Program-made: the position numbers and the translations under genes
NCBI RefSeq assembly: GCF_014635905.1
Contig: NZ_BMDS01000002.1
Location: 310,001-374,000, forward strand
Length of the DNA stretch: 64,000 nt
Origin: Limosilactobacillus caviae
GTDB lineage: Bacteria; Bacillota; Bacilli; Lactobacillales; Lactobacillaceae
Direction: 5' to 3'
In this document: in pieces, positions 9,127 to 18,469 of the stretch
Layout of the letters: every line of letters begins with the position of its first letter
How positions within the stretch are numbered: position 1 is the stretch's first letter
Notes under the pieces: generated by a model
What the model was told of the DNA's origin: nothing
What the model saw: only the letters and a program-made list of their open reading frames with translations
Database searches by the model: none

Positions 9127-9771
9127 CTACTTCAAAAGCAGCTCATCATGGGCTAAAAAGCTTTCGTTAAATTTAGTGAGGGGATGAAAGTAAACTTTGC
9201 CAAATTCATCAATTAATCCGTGAAAGTCTTTTGCCATTTCAACTGTAAAATCATTATTTAACTGATACAGTTTAGCAAGACTGCGATAATCGGTTAAGTT
9301 TTGAATCCCAAGAAGGGTAAAAAGGGTGCGGGCATACTTATCACTGATAAAAGTTGGAACTTCAAAGACATAAGTTAGCAACACATCCGCCGTTTCTTCA
9401 CCGACCCCGTGTAATTGGAGCAGGTGGTGACGCAAATCAGCGCCAAAGGTATTCTTTATGGCAGAATAATCAAAATTATATTTATTAAGCCATGAAAAAA
9501 TATTATAAATGGCTTTGCTCTTATTACGGAAAAAGCCGGCTGGGCGAACAGCGTTCTGTAATTCTTCGGTTGTCATTGCAAGGATTAAAGAAGGGATAAA
9601 ATCGGTTTGTTTCTTAAACAATAACCGTGCGCGATCAGCATTTCGCCAGTTTGTATTCTGAATCAGGATTGCACCGATAATAATTTCTTCTTTGGAATCA
9701 GCAGGCCACCACCCAGAAGGTCCCATATTTTGACGCATTTTCCAATAAAGTTCTTGAACAGTTAGTTTCAT
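9127..9771 (-). CDS. Endonuclease III-like DNA glycosylase (HhH-GPD superfamily, MagIII-like)
   Basis: This 214-aa HhH-GPD protein opens with GPSGWWPADSKEEIIIGAIL and QNTNWRNADRA, typical of 3-methyladenine glycosylase III-like proteins. The helix-hairpin-helix reads LHGVGEETADVLLTYVF and is followed by the catalytic-Asp segment FISDKYARTLF. No four-cysteine iron-sulphur loop is visible at the C-terminus, unlike true endonuclease III. It should excise damaged bases such as alkylated purines. The gene starts one base after the DUF915 gene stop, so the two are likely co-transcribed. Confidence 0.85.
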   Translation of the reverse strand: MKLTVQELYWKMRQNMGPSGWWPADSKEEIIIGAILIQNTNWRNADRARLLFKKQTDFIPSLILAMTTEELQNAVRPAGFFRNKSKAIYNIFSWLNKYNFDYSAIKNTFGADLRHHLLQLHGVGEETADVLLTYVFEVPTFISDKYARTLFTLLGIQNLTDYRSLAKLYQLNNDFTVEMAKDFHGLIDEFGKVYFHPLTKFNESFLAHDELLLK

Positions 9772-9772
9772 T

Positions 9773-10621
9773 TTACTTTCCCCAGAAAAATTTAATTAAG
9801 ATCTTATTGACTTGTGGACTATGGTGAAGCAGTTCATGTTTAGCATCTGGTCCGGTAATTTTAATTTCACGATAAGAACGGGTGCGGTTATTAATGAGGT
9901 ATTTAAGTGATTGGCAAGAAGCATTTGATACTTGACTATCATTGCCATCCTTTAAGTCTCCGTATATATTTAAGAGTCTGATTTGAGTTGGGTAACGGTG
10001 ACGGAGAGGTAGCAGTTTTTGATAAGTATCGTTCATTGAAGATGGCTTCCCGGTCTTTCTGTTAGTTGTCAGGTTAGCTGGTTCATTCCAACCAATTGCG
10101 CCGTCGAATGTTCCAGCCATCGCTACTTGTTTTTGGATTTGCGGCAGATTACGATTGCCGGCATTAGCAAGCAGGTAATACATAACAGCCATATTTCCCA
10201 TTGAATGAGCTTCAATATTTACTTTTTTAAAATGGTATTGTGATTGCAATTCTTCAAGGACATTTTTAACCCATTGTCCCTGGAGTGCGTAATCTGTTGT
10301 TCGACTATTATCAAAATTAACCATTACTAAAGGATTAATTGCGTTATGGGCAATATTTCCCTTAAGCGTAACAGTTCCATTACTTGCTACATCGGCTGTA
10401 ATAACAGTTTTTGAGACACCGGCTTTCACAAACTCATTGACCATGTATTCTTCAGCGTGGGCACCACTTCCGTACCCATGAAAGAAAAGGGTGGGTGTAG
10501 TGGAATGGACATATTTGTTAGAGATATCAGCATGGACACCTGTTCCTATCAGACTAAAGCACATGGTCGCCACCAGGAGGGTAATTAGTGATAGTAGGTT
10601 AAATTTTTTTAGTTTAGTCAT
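9773..10621 (-). CDS. Secreted alpha/beta hydrolase of the DUF915 family
   Basis: The 282-aa protein has a signal peptide (basic MTKLKKFN, hydrophobic LLSLITLLVATMCFSLIGTG, cleavage near VHA-D). The alpha/beta-hydrolase signature includes TLFFHGYGSGAHAEEY with the oxyanion HG, the nucleophile elbow AHSMGN, and a late HELLHHSP that supplies the catalytic His. These are the features of DUF915 cell-surface hydrolases, common and often multicopy in lactobacilli; substrates are not established. It is first gene of a two-gene unit with the HhH-GPD glycosylase. Confidence 0.88.
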   Translation of the reverse strand: MTKLKKFNLLSLITLLVATMCFSLIGTGVHADISNKYVHSTTPTLFFHGYGSGAHAEEYMVNEFVKAGVSKTVITADVASNGTVTLKGNIAHNAINPLVMVNFDNSRTTDYALQGQWVKNVLEELQSQYHFKKVNIEAHSMGNMAVMYYLLANAGNRNLPQIQKQVAMAGTFDGAIGWNEPANLTTNRKTGKPSSMNDTYQKLLPLRHRYPTQIRLLNIYGDLKDGNDSQVSNASCQSLKYLINNRTRSYREIKITGPDAKHELLHHSPQVNKILIKFFWGK

Positions 10622-10778
10622 AAAAAAGCCTTCTTTTACTATTTAGTGATATCATAGCATATTGAAGGACTAACTTTTAAGAGGTAATGCTTGTATTTAA
10701 AATATAAAATATGTTACAGTATTATGGTTGTCAAACGAATAACACATTAATTATGGAATGAGAAGGGAAGGTAATACG

Positions 10779-11303
10779 ATGGAAATCAAACAAGCTAAAA
10801 TGGATGATTTAAATCAAATTATGGAAATTCTGCGAGATGGTCGTAACCAATTAGCTGAGCAAGGAATCGATCAATGGCAGGGTGATTACCCGAACGAAGA
10901 ACATATTAAAGAAGATATTGAAAAAGGTTTTGCGTACCTTGTTCAATCTGACGATGATGAGACTGTTGGGGCACTATCAATTGTTGAAGCACCGGATCAC
11001 TCATATGACGAACTTCATGGTGACTGGTTAATTGATACTGATAAATATGTTGTTATTCACCGAGTAGCAATTCACTCAAACCATGCCGGTAAAGGATATG
11101 CTTCTCAGTTGTTTACCAGTGTAATCGACTATATTAAGAACAATCGAAAAGAAATTAAGACAATTCGGATTGATACGCATGTTGATAATAAAATTATGCA
11201 ACATTTGATTGCTAAGAACGGCTTTACTAAAGTCGGGGAGCTTCATGGTGTTTACAGACCTGAAGAAAATTCATACGTTTACGCTTTATTAACAGGTAAC
11301 TAA
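10779..11303 (+). CDS. GNAT family N-acetyltransferase
   Basis: The protein has 174 residues from the ATG at 10779, preferred over one 21 bases upstream because AGAAGGGAAGG stands at proper spacing before it. It shows the GNAT fold: N-terminal IKQAKMDDLNQIMEIL, the acetyl-CoA segment VIHRVAIHSNHAGKGYASQLF (motif A, Q/R-x-x-G-x-G/A variant) and the terminal IRIDTHVDNKIMQHLIAKNGF. It transfers an acetyl group from acetyl-CoA to an unknown amine acceptor. It stands alone between a divergent DUF915 gene and a terminator. Confidence 0.87.
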   Translation: MEIKQAKMDDLNQIMEILRDGRNQLAEQGIDQWQGDYPNEEHIKEDIEKGFAYLVQSDDDETVGALSIVEAPDHSYDELHGDWLIDTDKYVVIHRVAIHSNHAGKGYASQLFTSVIDYIKNNRKEIKTIRIDTHVDNKIMQHLIAKNGFTKVGELHGVYRPEENSYVYALLTGN

Positions 11304-11305
11304 TA

Positions 11306-11350
11306 AAAAGCGAGGGATTAGGAATTATTTCTTAACCTCTCGCTTTTTTT
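11306..11350. terminator. Bidirectional intrinsic terminator
   Basis: AAAGCGAGGGATTA pairs with TAACCTCTCGCTTT through two wobbles and is followed by a T-run. It lies between the convergent GNAT and UPF0210 genes. Confidence 0.75.
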
Positions 11351-12692
11351 AATTTTTAAAACTATGAACTGGGGCAGGGATTAAACCGCCACGGTTAATC
11401 ATAGCAGTGCTTGCTGCTTTATTAACAGCCATCAGGGGGGCATGGCCTAATAGCCCGCCAAACTCAACAGTATCGCCTACCTTCTTGCCAGGGGCTGGAA
11501 TAACACGTACTGCAGTTGTTTTGTTATTAATCATTCCAATGGCGGCTTCATCAGCAATCATTGCACTGATAGTTTCTTTTGGTGTATCACCAGGAATTGC
11601 AATCATGTCAAGACCAACTGAACAAACCGCAGTCATTGCCTCTAATTTTGAGATGTTTAGAGTTCCGGCATTAACAGCCTTAATCATTCCTGCGTCTTCA
11701 GAGATGGGGATAAATGCTCCCGACAATCCGCCGACGTGACTACATGCCATAATTCCGCCTTTTTTAACGGCATCGTTTAACATTGCTAGTGCGGCAGTTG
11801 TACCATGTGTCCCGACCTGAGCAACACCAATTTCTTCTAAAACTTCAGCAACTGAATCGCCCGCTGCAGCAGTTGGTGCCAACGAAAGATCAACAATTCC
11901 AAATTGAACTCCTAATTTTTCGGCAGCAACAGTCCCTACTAATTGACCCATTCTTGTAACCTTAAATGCTGTTTTCTTAATTGTTTCTGCGACGACATCC
12001 ATCGAGGCACCCTTTACTTTTTCAAGGGCTGTTTTGATAACTCCCGGACCGGAAACACCAACATTAATTACAACATCAGGTTCACTGACACCGTGGAAAC
12101 CACCAGCCATGAAAGGGTTGTCTTCAACAGCATTGCAGAAGATAACTAATTTAGCATTAGTCATCATATCAAGCTTGGATCCTGCAACAACTACTTCACC
12201 CATTTGCGCAACCGCGTCCATATTAATTCCGCTGCGAGTAGAGCCGACATTTACAGATGCGCAGACGAAATCTGTTTCAGCTAGTGCTTCTGGCAATGAA
12301 GAGATAAGGGTACGGTCACCACTTTGATAGCCCTTTTGAACAAGAGCGCTATAACCACCGATGAAGTCAATTCCCAGGGCCTTAGCAGCCTTATCCAACG
12401 TTTTTGCATACTTAACATAATCATGATCATGAGAAGCGGCAGCAATTAGCGAGATAGGGGTAACAGTTACCCGTTTATTAGCAATCGGAATTCCATACTC
12501 GGTTTCAATCTGATGGCCTACCTTAACTAAATCTTTTGCTTTGGCAGTAATTTTCTCATAAATTTTTTGGCAAGCAATATCACTATCGCTGTCAATACAG
12601 TCAAGTAATGAAATTCCCATTGTAATTGTCCGAACATCGAGATTTTCATTTGAAATCATATGACTGGTTTCATAGATTTGCTGTGAATTCAT
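11349..12692 (-). CDS. PFL/DUF711 family protein (UPF0210)
   Basis: This 447-aa protein is a conserved UPF0210/DUF711 member, distantly related to pyruvate formate-lyase folds. Diagnostic stretches include [20 protein letters not shown] at the start, [18 protein letters not shown], and [21 protein letters not shown]. Its biochemical role is not established. It is paired almost everywhere with the small ACT-domain gene immediately upstream, as here (18-base gap), suggesting an amino-acid-sensing regulatory pair (inference from conserved context). Confidence 0.9.
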   Translation of the reverse strand: MNSQQIYETSHMISNENLDVRTITMGISLLDCIDSDSDIACQKIYEKITAKAKDLVKVGHQIETEYGIPIANKRVTVTPISLIAAASHDHDYVKYAKTLDKAAKALGIDFIGGYSALVQKGYQSGDRTLISSLPEALAETDFVCASVNVGSTRSGINMDAVAQMGEVVVAGSKLDMMTNAKLVIFCNAVEDNPFMAGGFHGVSEPDVVINVGVSGPGVIKTALEKVKGASMDVVAETIKKTAFKVTRMGQLVGTVAAEKLGVQFGIVDLSLAPTAAAGDSVAEVLEEIGVAQVGTHGTTAALAMLNDAVKKGGIMACSHVGGLSGAFIPISEDAGMIKAVNAGTLNISKLEAMTAVCSVGLDMIAIPGDTPKETISAMIADEAAIGMINNKTTAVRVIPAPGKKVGDTVEFGGLLGHAPLMAVNKAASTAMINRGGLIPAPVHSFKN

Positions 12693-12710
12693 TAAAATTT
12701 GCTCCTTAAA

Positions 12711-12977
12711 TTAAAGATTATGCATTGCATCGTAAATTTTGGCATTTCGTAAGTTGATTTCAACACCAATCTCTTTCCCAAGCGCGGTAAAATCGTTGTT
12801 CAATTGATGGCTATCAAGATTATTAGGAATCATTACCGACATCATCATAACAAAGTTTCCATCCATAATAGTTTGCGAGACGTCTAAAATGTTGATTTTC
12901 TTATCAGCAAGGAGGGCGCTAACCTTGGCAATAATTCCAACTTGGTCTTCTCCTAATACAGTTACTACAGCTTTCAT
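12711..12977 (-). CDS. ACT domain protein (UPF0237)
   Basis: The 88-aa protein is one stand-alone ACT domain: MKAVVTVLGEDQVGIIAKVSALL at the N-terminus, then INILDVSQTIMDGNFVMMMSV. ACT domains usually bind amino acids and control a partner. It is the promoter-proximal gene of a two-gene unit with the UPF0210 gene. It is related to glycine-cleavage-repressor-type ACT proteins but has no DNA-binding part. Confidence 0.9.
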   Translation of the reverse strand: MKAVVTVLGEDQVGIIAKVSALLADKKINILDVSQTIMDGNFVMMMSVMIPNNLDSHQLNNDFTALGKEIGVEINLRNAKIYDAMHNL

Positions 12978-13067
12978 TAAAATATCCTCGCTTTCTTTTA
13001 ATGATTTTAATTGTAATATAATGATATGATCATTTCTAGACGATTATTGGAATTCTTAATAAAAAAC

Positions 13068-13102
13068 AAGGAGCCGGAAATTAACATTTTTCTCGGCTTC
13101 TT
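13068..13102 (-). terminator. Intrinsic terminator of the aldo/keto reductase gene
   Basis: AAGGAGCCG (13068-13076) pairs with CGGCTTCTT (13094-13102). On the minus strand the stem is followed by GTTTTTT, downstream of the reductase stop. Confidence 0.6.
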
Positions 13103-13127
13103 GCTTCCTAAAATAAATTATTCAATC

Positions 13128-14018
13128 CTAAAACGCGCCTGGCTTAGCGATGTAGTCATCAACACCGTCAGGATTACCCGACCATTTAAACTTATCATAC
13201 CAGATAGAGTGTTTTTCCGTATCTAGCTGGTCAATTTGCTCAATCTCGTGTGGTGATAGGGTAAAGTCGAAAATATCTGCATTCTCTTTCATTCGTTGCG
13301 GATGAGTCGTCTTAGTAAGGACAACAAAGTTTTGCTGAATTTCCCAGCGAAGAATAACCTGCGCCGGAGTTTTCTGATGATGCTCAGCGATTTTAGCAAT
13401 AACATCATTTGCCAACAGTCGTCCATTGCCAAGGGGCGACCAAGCTTCAAGCTGGATATTCTTTTGATGACAAAAATCAACAATCTCTGGTTGATGAATG
13501 AGAGGATTAAATTCAATTTGGTTTACAGCCGGCAAAATTTGGGCATGATCAAGTAAGTCTGTCATTCTTTCGACATTAAAATTACATACTCCAATTGCTT
13601 TTGCTTCACCATCGGCATATATATCTTGTAGTGCGCGCCAGCTTTCATTATATTTATTGTTTACTGGCCAATGAAGTAAGAGTAGGTCAACATAATCAGT
13701 CTGCAGTTTCTGTAGTTGTGCGGAAAAAGCTTTGCGTAATTTATCATAATTGCCTTGATCGCCATTAAAAATTTTAGTTGTTAAAAAGATGCTTTCTCTT
13801 TTTCGACCTGTAGAAGTTAAACCGTCCTGAATTCCTTTTCCAACTGCTTCTTCATTGCCGTATTGTTTGGCAGTATCGATTAGAACATAGTCGTTTTCAA
13901 TAGCTTCTTTTACCGTTTGGCGGGTTTCATTCAGTGATGTCTTCCAAACGCCCAGACCAAGCTGCGGTATAAGCAATCCGTTATTTAATTCGATTTTAGA
14001 TTGAAGATTTTGATTCAT
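13128..14018 (-). CDS. Aldo/keto reductase
   Basis: This 296-aa NADPH-dependent reductase has the full AKR set: LGLGVWKT near the N-terminus, Asp-Tyr of the catalytic tetrad in LIDTAKQYGNEEAVGKGI, Lys in IFLTTKI, His in LLLHWPV, and GVCNFNVE. It closely resembles lactobacillus 2,5-diketo-D-gluconate reductase-type enzymes (AKR5). It is divergent from the LacI regulator that opens the uronate island, so a role in sugar-acid or aldehyde reduction is plausible but unproven. Confidence 0.9.
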   Translation of the reverse strand: MNQNLQSKIELNNGLLIPQLGLGVWKTSLNETRQTVKEAIENDYVLIDTAKQYGNEEAVGKGIQDGLTSTGRKRESIFLTTKIFNGDQGNYDKLRKAFSAQLQKLQTDYVDLLLLHWPVNNKYNESWRALQDIYADGEAKAIGVCNFNVERMTDLLDHAQILPAVNQIEFNPLIHQPEIVDFCHQKNIQLEAWSPLGNGRLLANDVIAKIAEHHQKTPAQVILRWEIQQNFVVLTKTTHPQRMKENADIFDFTLSPHEIEQIDQLDTEKHSIWYDKFKWSGNPDGVDDYIAKPGAF

Positions 14019-14109
14019 TTATATCACCTTTACTATTAAAGAAAACTTTATGCACACATTAATCATAACATTATATAAGATAACTTGTATACTAAAGCGT
14101 ATTAAATAA

Positions 14110-14137
14110 TTGACATGATAAGTCAAAGTTATATAGA
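14110..14137 (+). promoter_or_regulatory. Putative promoter and inverted repeat before the LacI gene
   Basis: TTGACA at 14110, a 16-base spacer and TATAGA lie 35-60 bases before the lacI-type start. TTGAC and GTCAA arms (TTGACATGATAAGTCAA) form an inverted repeat across the -35 box, a possible autoregulatory operator. Confidence 0.4.
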
Positions 14138-14171
14138 ATTGACTTATTATAAAAGTTGGAGAGAGAATGTT

Positions 14172-15182
14172 ATGAACGATAAAGTTACGATAAAGACAAT
14201 TGCAAAGATTGCAAATGTTTCTCACACCACCGTATCACGAGCCCTAAATGATAGTCCTTTGGTTAAAGAGAAAACTAAAAAGGAAATTAGGGACATTGCA
14301 GAAAGACTAAATTATTCGCCTAACCTAAATGCTAAGGCGTTAGTTGAGCATCGATCGTTCATTATTGCCGTTTACTTCACTGATCTAAATAGCGGGACAT
14401 CTCCTAGCTTCATGTCGGAAATGCTCCATCAAATAAAAGAAATGTTACCAACCGGGTATGAGATAGCGGTAGATAGTTTTGCCGGATTGCGTCAGGCAAA
14501 TCAATCAATTAATTTACGATTTGATGGAGCGTTAGTTGTCAGTCAATCTGTGAGTGATGACTTGTATATTGACCAGTTAGCAAAAACGGGAAAACCAGTA
14601 GTAGTCTTGAATAGAAAAATTGATCGTGATGATCTTTTTAACTATGCCTCTGATGATTATTCAGGAACTGTTACGGCAATTGAATATTTGTTACAAATGG
14701 GGCATCGAAAGCTAGGGATTATTTCCGGTAAAGAGGAGTTTACATCTTCTCAAAATCGGTTAGCGGGGTTTCTAGACACACTACAAAAGCACAATATTAC
14801 TCGTAATGATAACTGGGTTGCAACTGGTGATTACAGTGTGCAGTCCGGCTATAACGCAATGGAGAAAATCTTAAATTCTGGTGACCTTCCTACTTGTATG
14901 TTTGTGTCAAATGATGATATGGCAATGGGGGCAATGCGCGCTTGCGAAGATTATGGCTTTAGTATTCCAGAGCAAATTTCGTTTATGGGATTTGATGATA
15001 GTGCATATTCAAATTACTGCATTCCGCGACTAACGACCATTCGAAAGCCGGTGCGTGAAATTACTAACAATGGAATTAAAACATTAAATAGCCTAATTAA
15101 TAATGAAAGTCCAGAAACAATTCAGGCAATGAATATAAAACCTTCTTTAGTCGTTCGGGAGTCAGTGAAAAAAATAAATTAG
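14172..15182 (+). CDS. LacI family transcriptional regulator of the uronate island
   Basis: The protein has 336 residues from the ATG at 14172, which follows GGAGAGAATGTT; an earlier in-frame ATG would add 19 non-homologous residues. The N-terminal LacI helix-turn-helix is clear (IKTIAKIANVSHTTVSRALN, about residues 6-25) with the hinge PNLNAKALVEHRSFIIA. A periplasmic-binding-type effector domain follows, ending FMGFDDSAYSNYCIPRLTTI. It lies upstream of the symporter-uxaC genes in the same orientation and probably responds to a uronate or pathway intermediate (inference). Candidate TTCACGT-type operators occur upstream of neighbouring genes. Confidence 0.9.
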   Translation: MNDKVTIKTIAKIANVSHTTVSRALNDSPLVKEKTKKEIRDIAERLNYSPNLNAKALVEHRSFIIAVYFTDLNSGTSPSFMSEMLHQIKEMLPTGYEIAVDSFAGLRQANQSINLRFDGALVVSQSVSDDLYIDQLAKTGKPVVVLNRKIDRDDLFNYASDDYSGTVTAIEYLLQMGHRKLGIISGKEEFTSSQNRLAGFLDTLQKHNITRNDNWVATGDYSVQSGYNAMEKILNSGDLPTCMFVSNDDMAMGAMRACEDYGFSIPEQISFMGFDDSAYSNYCIPRLTTIRKPVREITNNGIKTLNSLINNESPETIQAMNIKPSLVVRESVKKIN

Positions 15183-15201
15183 TTATTTTTTTCACAAAAA
15201 T

Positions 15202-15215
15202 TGTTAACGTTTTCA
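15202..15215 (+). promoter_or_regulatory. cre-like site upstream of the uronate symporter
   Basis: TGTTAACGTTTTCA matches the CcpA cre consensus TGWAANCGNTNWCA at all but one position. It overlaps a weak promoter pair (TTAACG, 17 bases, TATTAT at 15227-15232), so CcpA repression is likely. The octamer TGTTAACG recurs inverted upstream of uxaB. Confidence 0.5.
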
Positions 15216-15243
15216 AAAATATGTGGTATTATACAATTGTTAA

Positions 15244-15257
15244 GGAAATCGCTTTCA
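15244..15257 (+). promoter_or_regulatory. Second cre-like site upstream of the uronate symporter
   Basis: GGAAATCGCTTTCA matches the cre consensus except for the first base. It lies just downstream of the presumed -10 box. Confidence 0.45.
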
Positions 15258-15356
15258 ATCAATGCAATGATAGAACTATCCTTAGCGATTGCAATCATTC
15301 ACAGTAGTTACTGTTAAGAAGTTGTGAAAGAGCAACTTTTAATTTTATAGATAAAT

Positions 15357-15365
15357 GTTCACGTG
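15357..15365 (+). promoter_or_regulatory. GTTCACGTG motif before the symporter gene
   Basis: This nonamer is identical to the left part of the perfect palindrome at 19936-19947 and similar to TTTTCACGTTAAC upstream of uxaB. It is a candidate operator for a pathway repressor. Confidence 0.3.
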
Positions 15366-15406
15366 TGCGTTTTCTTGCTCTTTAGATATTAAGGGAGGTC
15401 ATACCG

Positions 15407-16885
15407 TTGGATACCACATCTGTTAAAGACAATACTGGAAATGGATCAGCAAAAGATACCACGGTAACGAAAACGGATAACTTTAATAAAAAGATTCCTA
15501 CTCATCAGAAGATTTTTTATGGTTTTGGTGATTTTGGAAATGGTTTTATGTTTGATTTGGGTCAAGCTTACTTGACAAAATTCTGGATTGATGCAGCTGG
15601 AATTGGTGCTGGTGCAGTTGCAGGAATTTTCGCCTTTACTAAGATTTTTGATGCCTTCATGGATCCAATTGCTGGTTCCTTTGTTGATGGACGGAAAAAC
15701 ATTGGTAAACGGGGAAAGTTCCGTCCAGTGATGATGATTTCAGCAATTATTCTTGGTATTATGACAGTTATCACGTTTACGATGCCAATGGGGTTAACAA
15801 CAACCCAAAAGATTATCTACGCTTATGCTGTTTATATGATTTGGGGTGTTGTGTACTCATTTACTAACGATCCATATGGGTCACTAGCATCGGTTATGTC
15901 GCGAAACCCGCAAGATCGAAGCTTTATGGCAACTACTCGTCAAGTTGGTTCTGTTGGTGCCCAATTTATTGCTGGGGTTGCGTTTATTCCACTAATGGAG
16001 CTTGTCGGTGGTGGAATGAGTAGTAAAGATCAGCTTCATGGTTACTTCTTTGCTGCTGCTGTGTTTGCTGTCATTGGTGTTGCTATGTTTGCGGTTTGTT
16101 ATTTTGGAACAAAAGAAAATGTTAAGGTTCACCGTGATAAAAATGCCAAGCGTGAAGGATTTAAAGACTATATTAAGGTTGTCTTTACTAACGGACCGCT
16201 TGGGGCGTTAATTTTGATGACATTGTTCACGATTTCAGCCATGAATACGAATAATCAAATGATGGTCTTTTATGCTCAATATAATTTAGGAAACATTGGG
16301 TTACAGCCAGTTATCAATGCTGTAATGATGGGCTGCTCAATCGTTGGGGTATTCATGATTCCAGCGTTGACTAAACGTTTTGGTCAAAAACGAACTGCAA
16401 TGTTGTCGTTTGTTGTTGGTGCAATTGCTAACATCTTAAACTTCTTCTTACCAAGCAATGTAATTACTTTTATTGTGCTGGTAACAATTGGCTATACTGC
16501 CTTAGCTATTCCAAACGGGATTACATGGGCTATGGTTTCTAACGCCATTGATTACGGTGAATGGCATACTGGAATGCGGAAGGAAGGTATTACATACGCT
16601 GCCTTTAACTTCTCGCGAAAGATTGCGCAATCAATTGCTGCTTTGGTTAGTGCCGGTGTATTAGCAGTTACCGGTTATGTTGCTAATGCTCATCAGACTG
16701 CCCGTACATTGCAAGGAATCAAAGCTGCAATGACCCTTTATCCCGGCTTTTGCTTAATCATGGCTGCAATTATTATTGGTTTCTTATACAAGATTAGTGA
16801 TAAGAAATTTAAGCAAATTGCGACTGACCTTGATAATGGTAAGTGGGAGCATGGTGTCATTGGTGATGAAGACGTTAAGGACTAA
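15407..16885 (+). CDS. GPH-family sugar/hexuronide symporter (MFS)
   Basis: This 492-aa, 12-helix transporter belongs to the glycoside-pentoside-hexuronide:cation symporter family. Family traits are FYGFGDFGNGFMFDLGQAYL in helix 1, the FDAFMDPIAGSFVDG loop 2-3 motif with KRGKFRP, and NDPYGSLASVM. The start is TTG at 15407, eight bases after AGGGAGG. It probably brings in glucuronate or galacturonate or their glycosides, as uxaC follows directly (46-base gap). Two cre-like sites and a GTTCACGTG motif precede it. Confidence 0.9.
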   Translation: MDTTSVKDNTGNGSAKDTTVTKTDNFNKKIPTHQKIFYGFGDFGNGFMFDLGQAYLTKFWIDAAGIGAGAVAGIFAFTKIFDAFMDPIAGSFVDGRKNIGKRGKFRPVMMISAIILGIMTVITFTMPMGLTTTQKIIYAYAVYMIWGVVYSFTNDPYGSLASVMSRNPQDRSFMATTRQVGSVGAQFIAGVAFIPLMELVGGGMSSKDQLHGYFFAAAVFAVIGVAMFAVCYFGTKENVKVHRDKNAKREGFKDYIKVVFTNGPLGALILMTLFTISAMNTNNQMMVFYAQYNLGNIGLQPVINAVMMGCSIVGVFMIPALTKRFGQKRTAMLSFVVGAIANILNFFLPSNVITFIVLVTIGYTALAIPNGITWAMVSNAIDYGEWHTGMRKEGITYAAFNFSRKIAQSIAALVSAGVLAVTGYVANAHQTARTLQGIKAAMTLYPGFCLIMAAIIIGFLYKISDKKFKQIATDLDNGKWEHGVIGDEDVKD

Positions 16886-16930
16886 ACTGATTGGTTTTGA
16901 TGTAAGATAAGGATTATAGGAGGAATAATC

Positions 16931-18400
16931 ATGACATTACTTGATAGAGATTTCTTACTAACTAACGAATGGGGTAAAAAGTTATTCTTTGACTATGCTA
17001 AAGATATGCCAATCATTGACTTTCACTGTCATTTAAACCCAGAAGAGATTTATGAAAACAAAAATTATGCAAACATTACCAGGGTGTGGATCAATGAAGA
17101 CCACTATGGCGACCATTACAAGTGGCGCTTAATGCGGGCAAATGGCGTGCCAGAAGAACTAATTACTGGAGACGCTGATGATTATGAAAAGTTCTTAGCA
17201 TGGGCAGGGACAATCGAAAAAGCCGTTGGTAATCCGGTTTATGAATGGACTCATCTTGAATTACGGCGTTTCTTCGGGATCGATAAACCTTTGACACGAA
17301 AGAATGCGCCAGAAGTTTGGAAGAAAGCTAATGCCCTCCTTCAAACAGATGACTTCAAGCCACGTAACCTAATTAAGCTTTCCAACGTTAAGGCCGTCTG
17401 CACAACCGATGATCCGGCATCAGACCTTCATTATCATAAACTATTGAAGAAAGATGAACGTGAAAACGGTTTTAGAACATTACCAGCAATGCGGCCTGAC
17501 AATCTAATTCAAATTAATAAACCAACATTTGCCGAATACCTTAAGAAATTAGGTAAAGTTTCCGGTGTTGAAATTAACTCTTTCCGTGATTTAATCAAGG
17601 CAATGGATCAACGTTTCCAATACTTCAATGATATGGGCGGTCGTCTCTCTGATCATTCACTTCTTACTTACCATTATGCTGAAGCTACTGATGATGAACT
17701 TGATGCCATTATGAAGAAGGCGGAAGCAAATGAAGAAGTAACAGGGATTGAATATGATAAATGGCTTACGATGTTCCTTGAAGAAATGATGAAATTAAAT
17801 ACCAAGTACAATTGGACAATGCAATTCCACATTAATTCAATTCGGGACCTTAATCACCCAATGTTTGAACAGCTTGGTCAAGACACTGGTTATGATGCAA
17901 TGGGAACTCAACCCGATATTGTTTCTCATATGCAAAAGCTTTACACTAAGATGCGTGATACAAATGATATCCCAAAGACTATCTTCTACTCATTAAACCC
18001 AAATGACTGGATGCAACTAGTTACACTAATGGGCTGCTTCCTTGAAGGTGGTAAGCAACGGATGCAATTAGGTGCTGCTTGGTGGTTCAATGATACTGCT
18101 GAGGGAATGACTACGCAGTTACGTGATTTTGCTCAACAAAGCCTTTTGCCAAACTTTGTCGGAATGCTAACCGATTCGCGGAGTTTCCTTTCATATCCAC
18201 GTCATGAGTACTTCCGGCGGGTATTATGTAACTTTATTGGTAGCTTGGTTGAACAAGGGCGGGCACCTGAAGATAAAGAATACCTTGGTAAAATTGTCCA
18301 AGATATTGCTTACAACAATGCTTATGAATACTTTGGCTTCTTTAATGATGCTACCCCTGATGAATTATTTACTAAGCATGAAAATCCATTTCAATATTAA
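16931..18400 (+). CDS. uxaC: Glucuronate (uronate) isomerase, copy 1
   Basis: The 489-aa UxaC (typical length ~470) converts D-glucuronate to D-fructuronate and D-galacturonate to D-tagaturonate. The amidohydrolase-fold signature MPIIDFHCHLNPEEIY carries the metal-binding HxH. Other conserved segments are [34 protein letters not shown] and [22 protein letters not shown]. It is co-directional with the symporter. It is very similar to the second copy at 34267 and shares long identical DNA blocks with it (for example 53 bases at 17303-17355). Confidence 0.95.
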   Translation: MTLLDRDFLLTNEWGKKLFFDYAKDMPIIDFHCHLNPEEIYENKNYANITRVWINEDHYGDHYKWRLMRANGVPEELITGDADDYEKFLAWAGTIEKAVGNPVYEWTHLELRRFFGIDKPLTRKNAPEVWKKANALLQTDDFKPRNLIKLSNVKAVCTTDDPASDLHYHKLLKKDERENGFRTLPAMRPDNLIQINKPTFAEYLKKLGKVSGVEINSFRDLIKAMDQRFQYFNDMGGRLSDHSLLTYHYAEATDDELDAIMKKAEANEEVTGIEYDKWLTMFLEEMMKLNTKYNWTMQFHINSIRDLNHPMFEQLGQDTGYDAMGTQPDIVSHMQKLYTKMRDTNDIPKTIFYSLNPNDWMQLVTLMGCFLEGGKQRMQLGAAWWFNDTAEGMTTQLRDFAQQSLLPNFVGMLTDSRSFLSYPRHEYFRRVLCNFIGSLVEQGRAPEDKEYLGKIVQDIAYNNAYEYFGFFNDATPDELFTKHENPFQY

Positions 18401-18415
18401 AATTTAAGTAATACG

Positions 18416-18449
18416 AGGAGTGATGGCGGAGATGTCATGACTCCTTTTT
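18416..18449 (+). terminator. Intrinsic terminator after uxaC copy 1
   Basis: AGGAGT (18416-18421) pairs with ACTCCT (18440-18445) with an inner ATG/CAT extension and is followed by TTTTTA. It separates the symporter-uxaC unit from the acyltransferase gene. Confidence 0.65.
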
Positions 18450-18469
18450 AGTAAAGGAGGAATCTGATA

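Noticed and set aside
12034-12327. A 97-aa plus-strand ORF inside the UPF0210 gene
   Set aside because: It is a reverse-strand shadow: no ribosome site, no recognisable domain, and the minus-strand protein is strongly conserved across the same bases.
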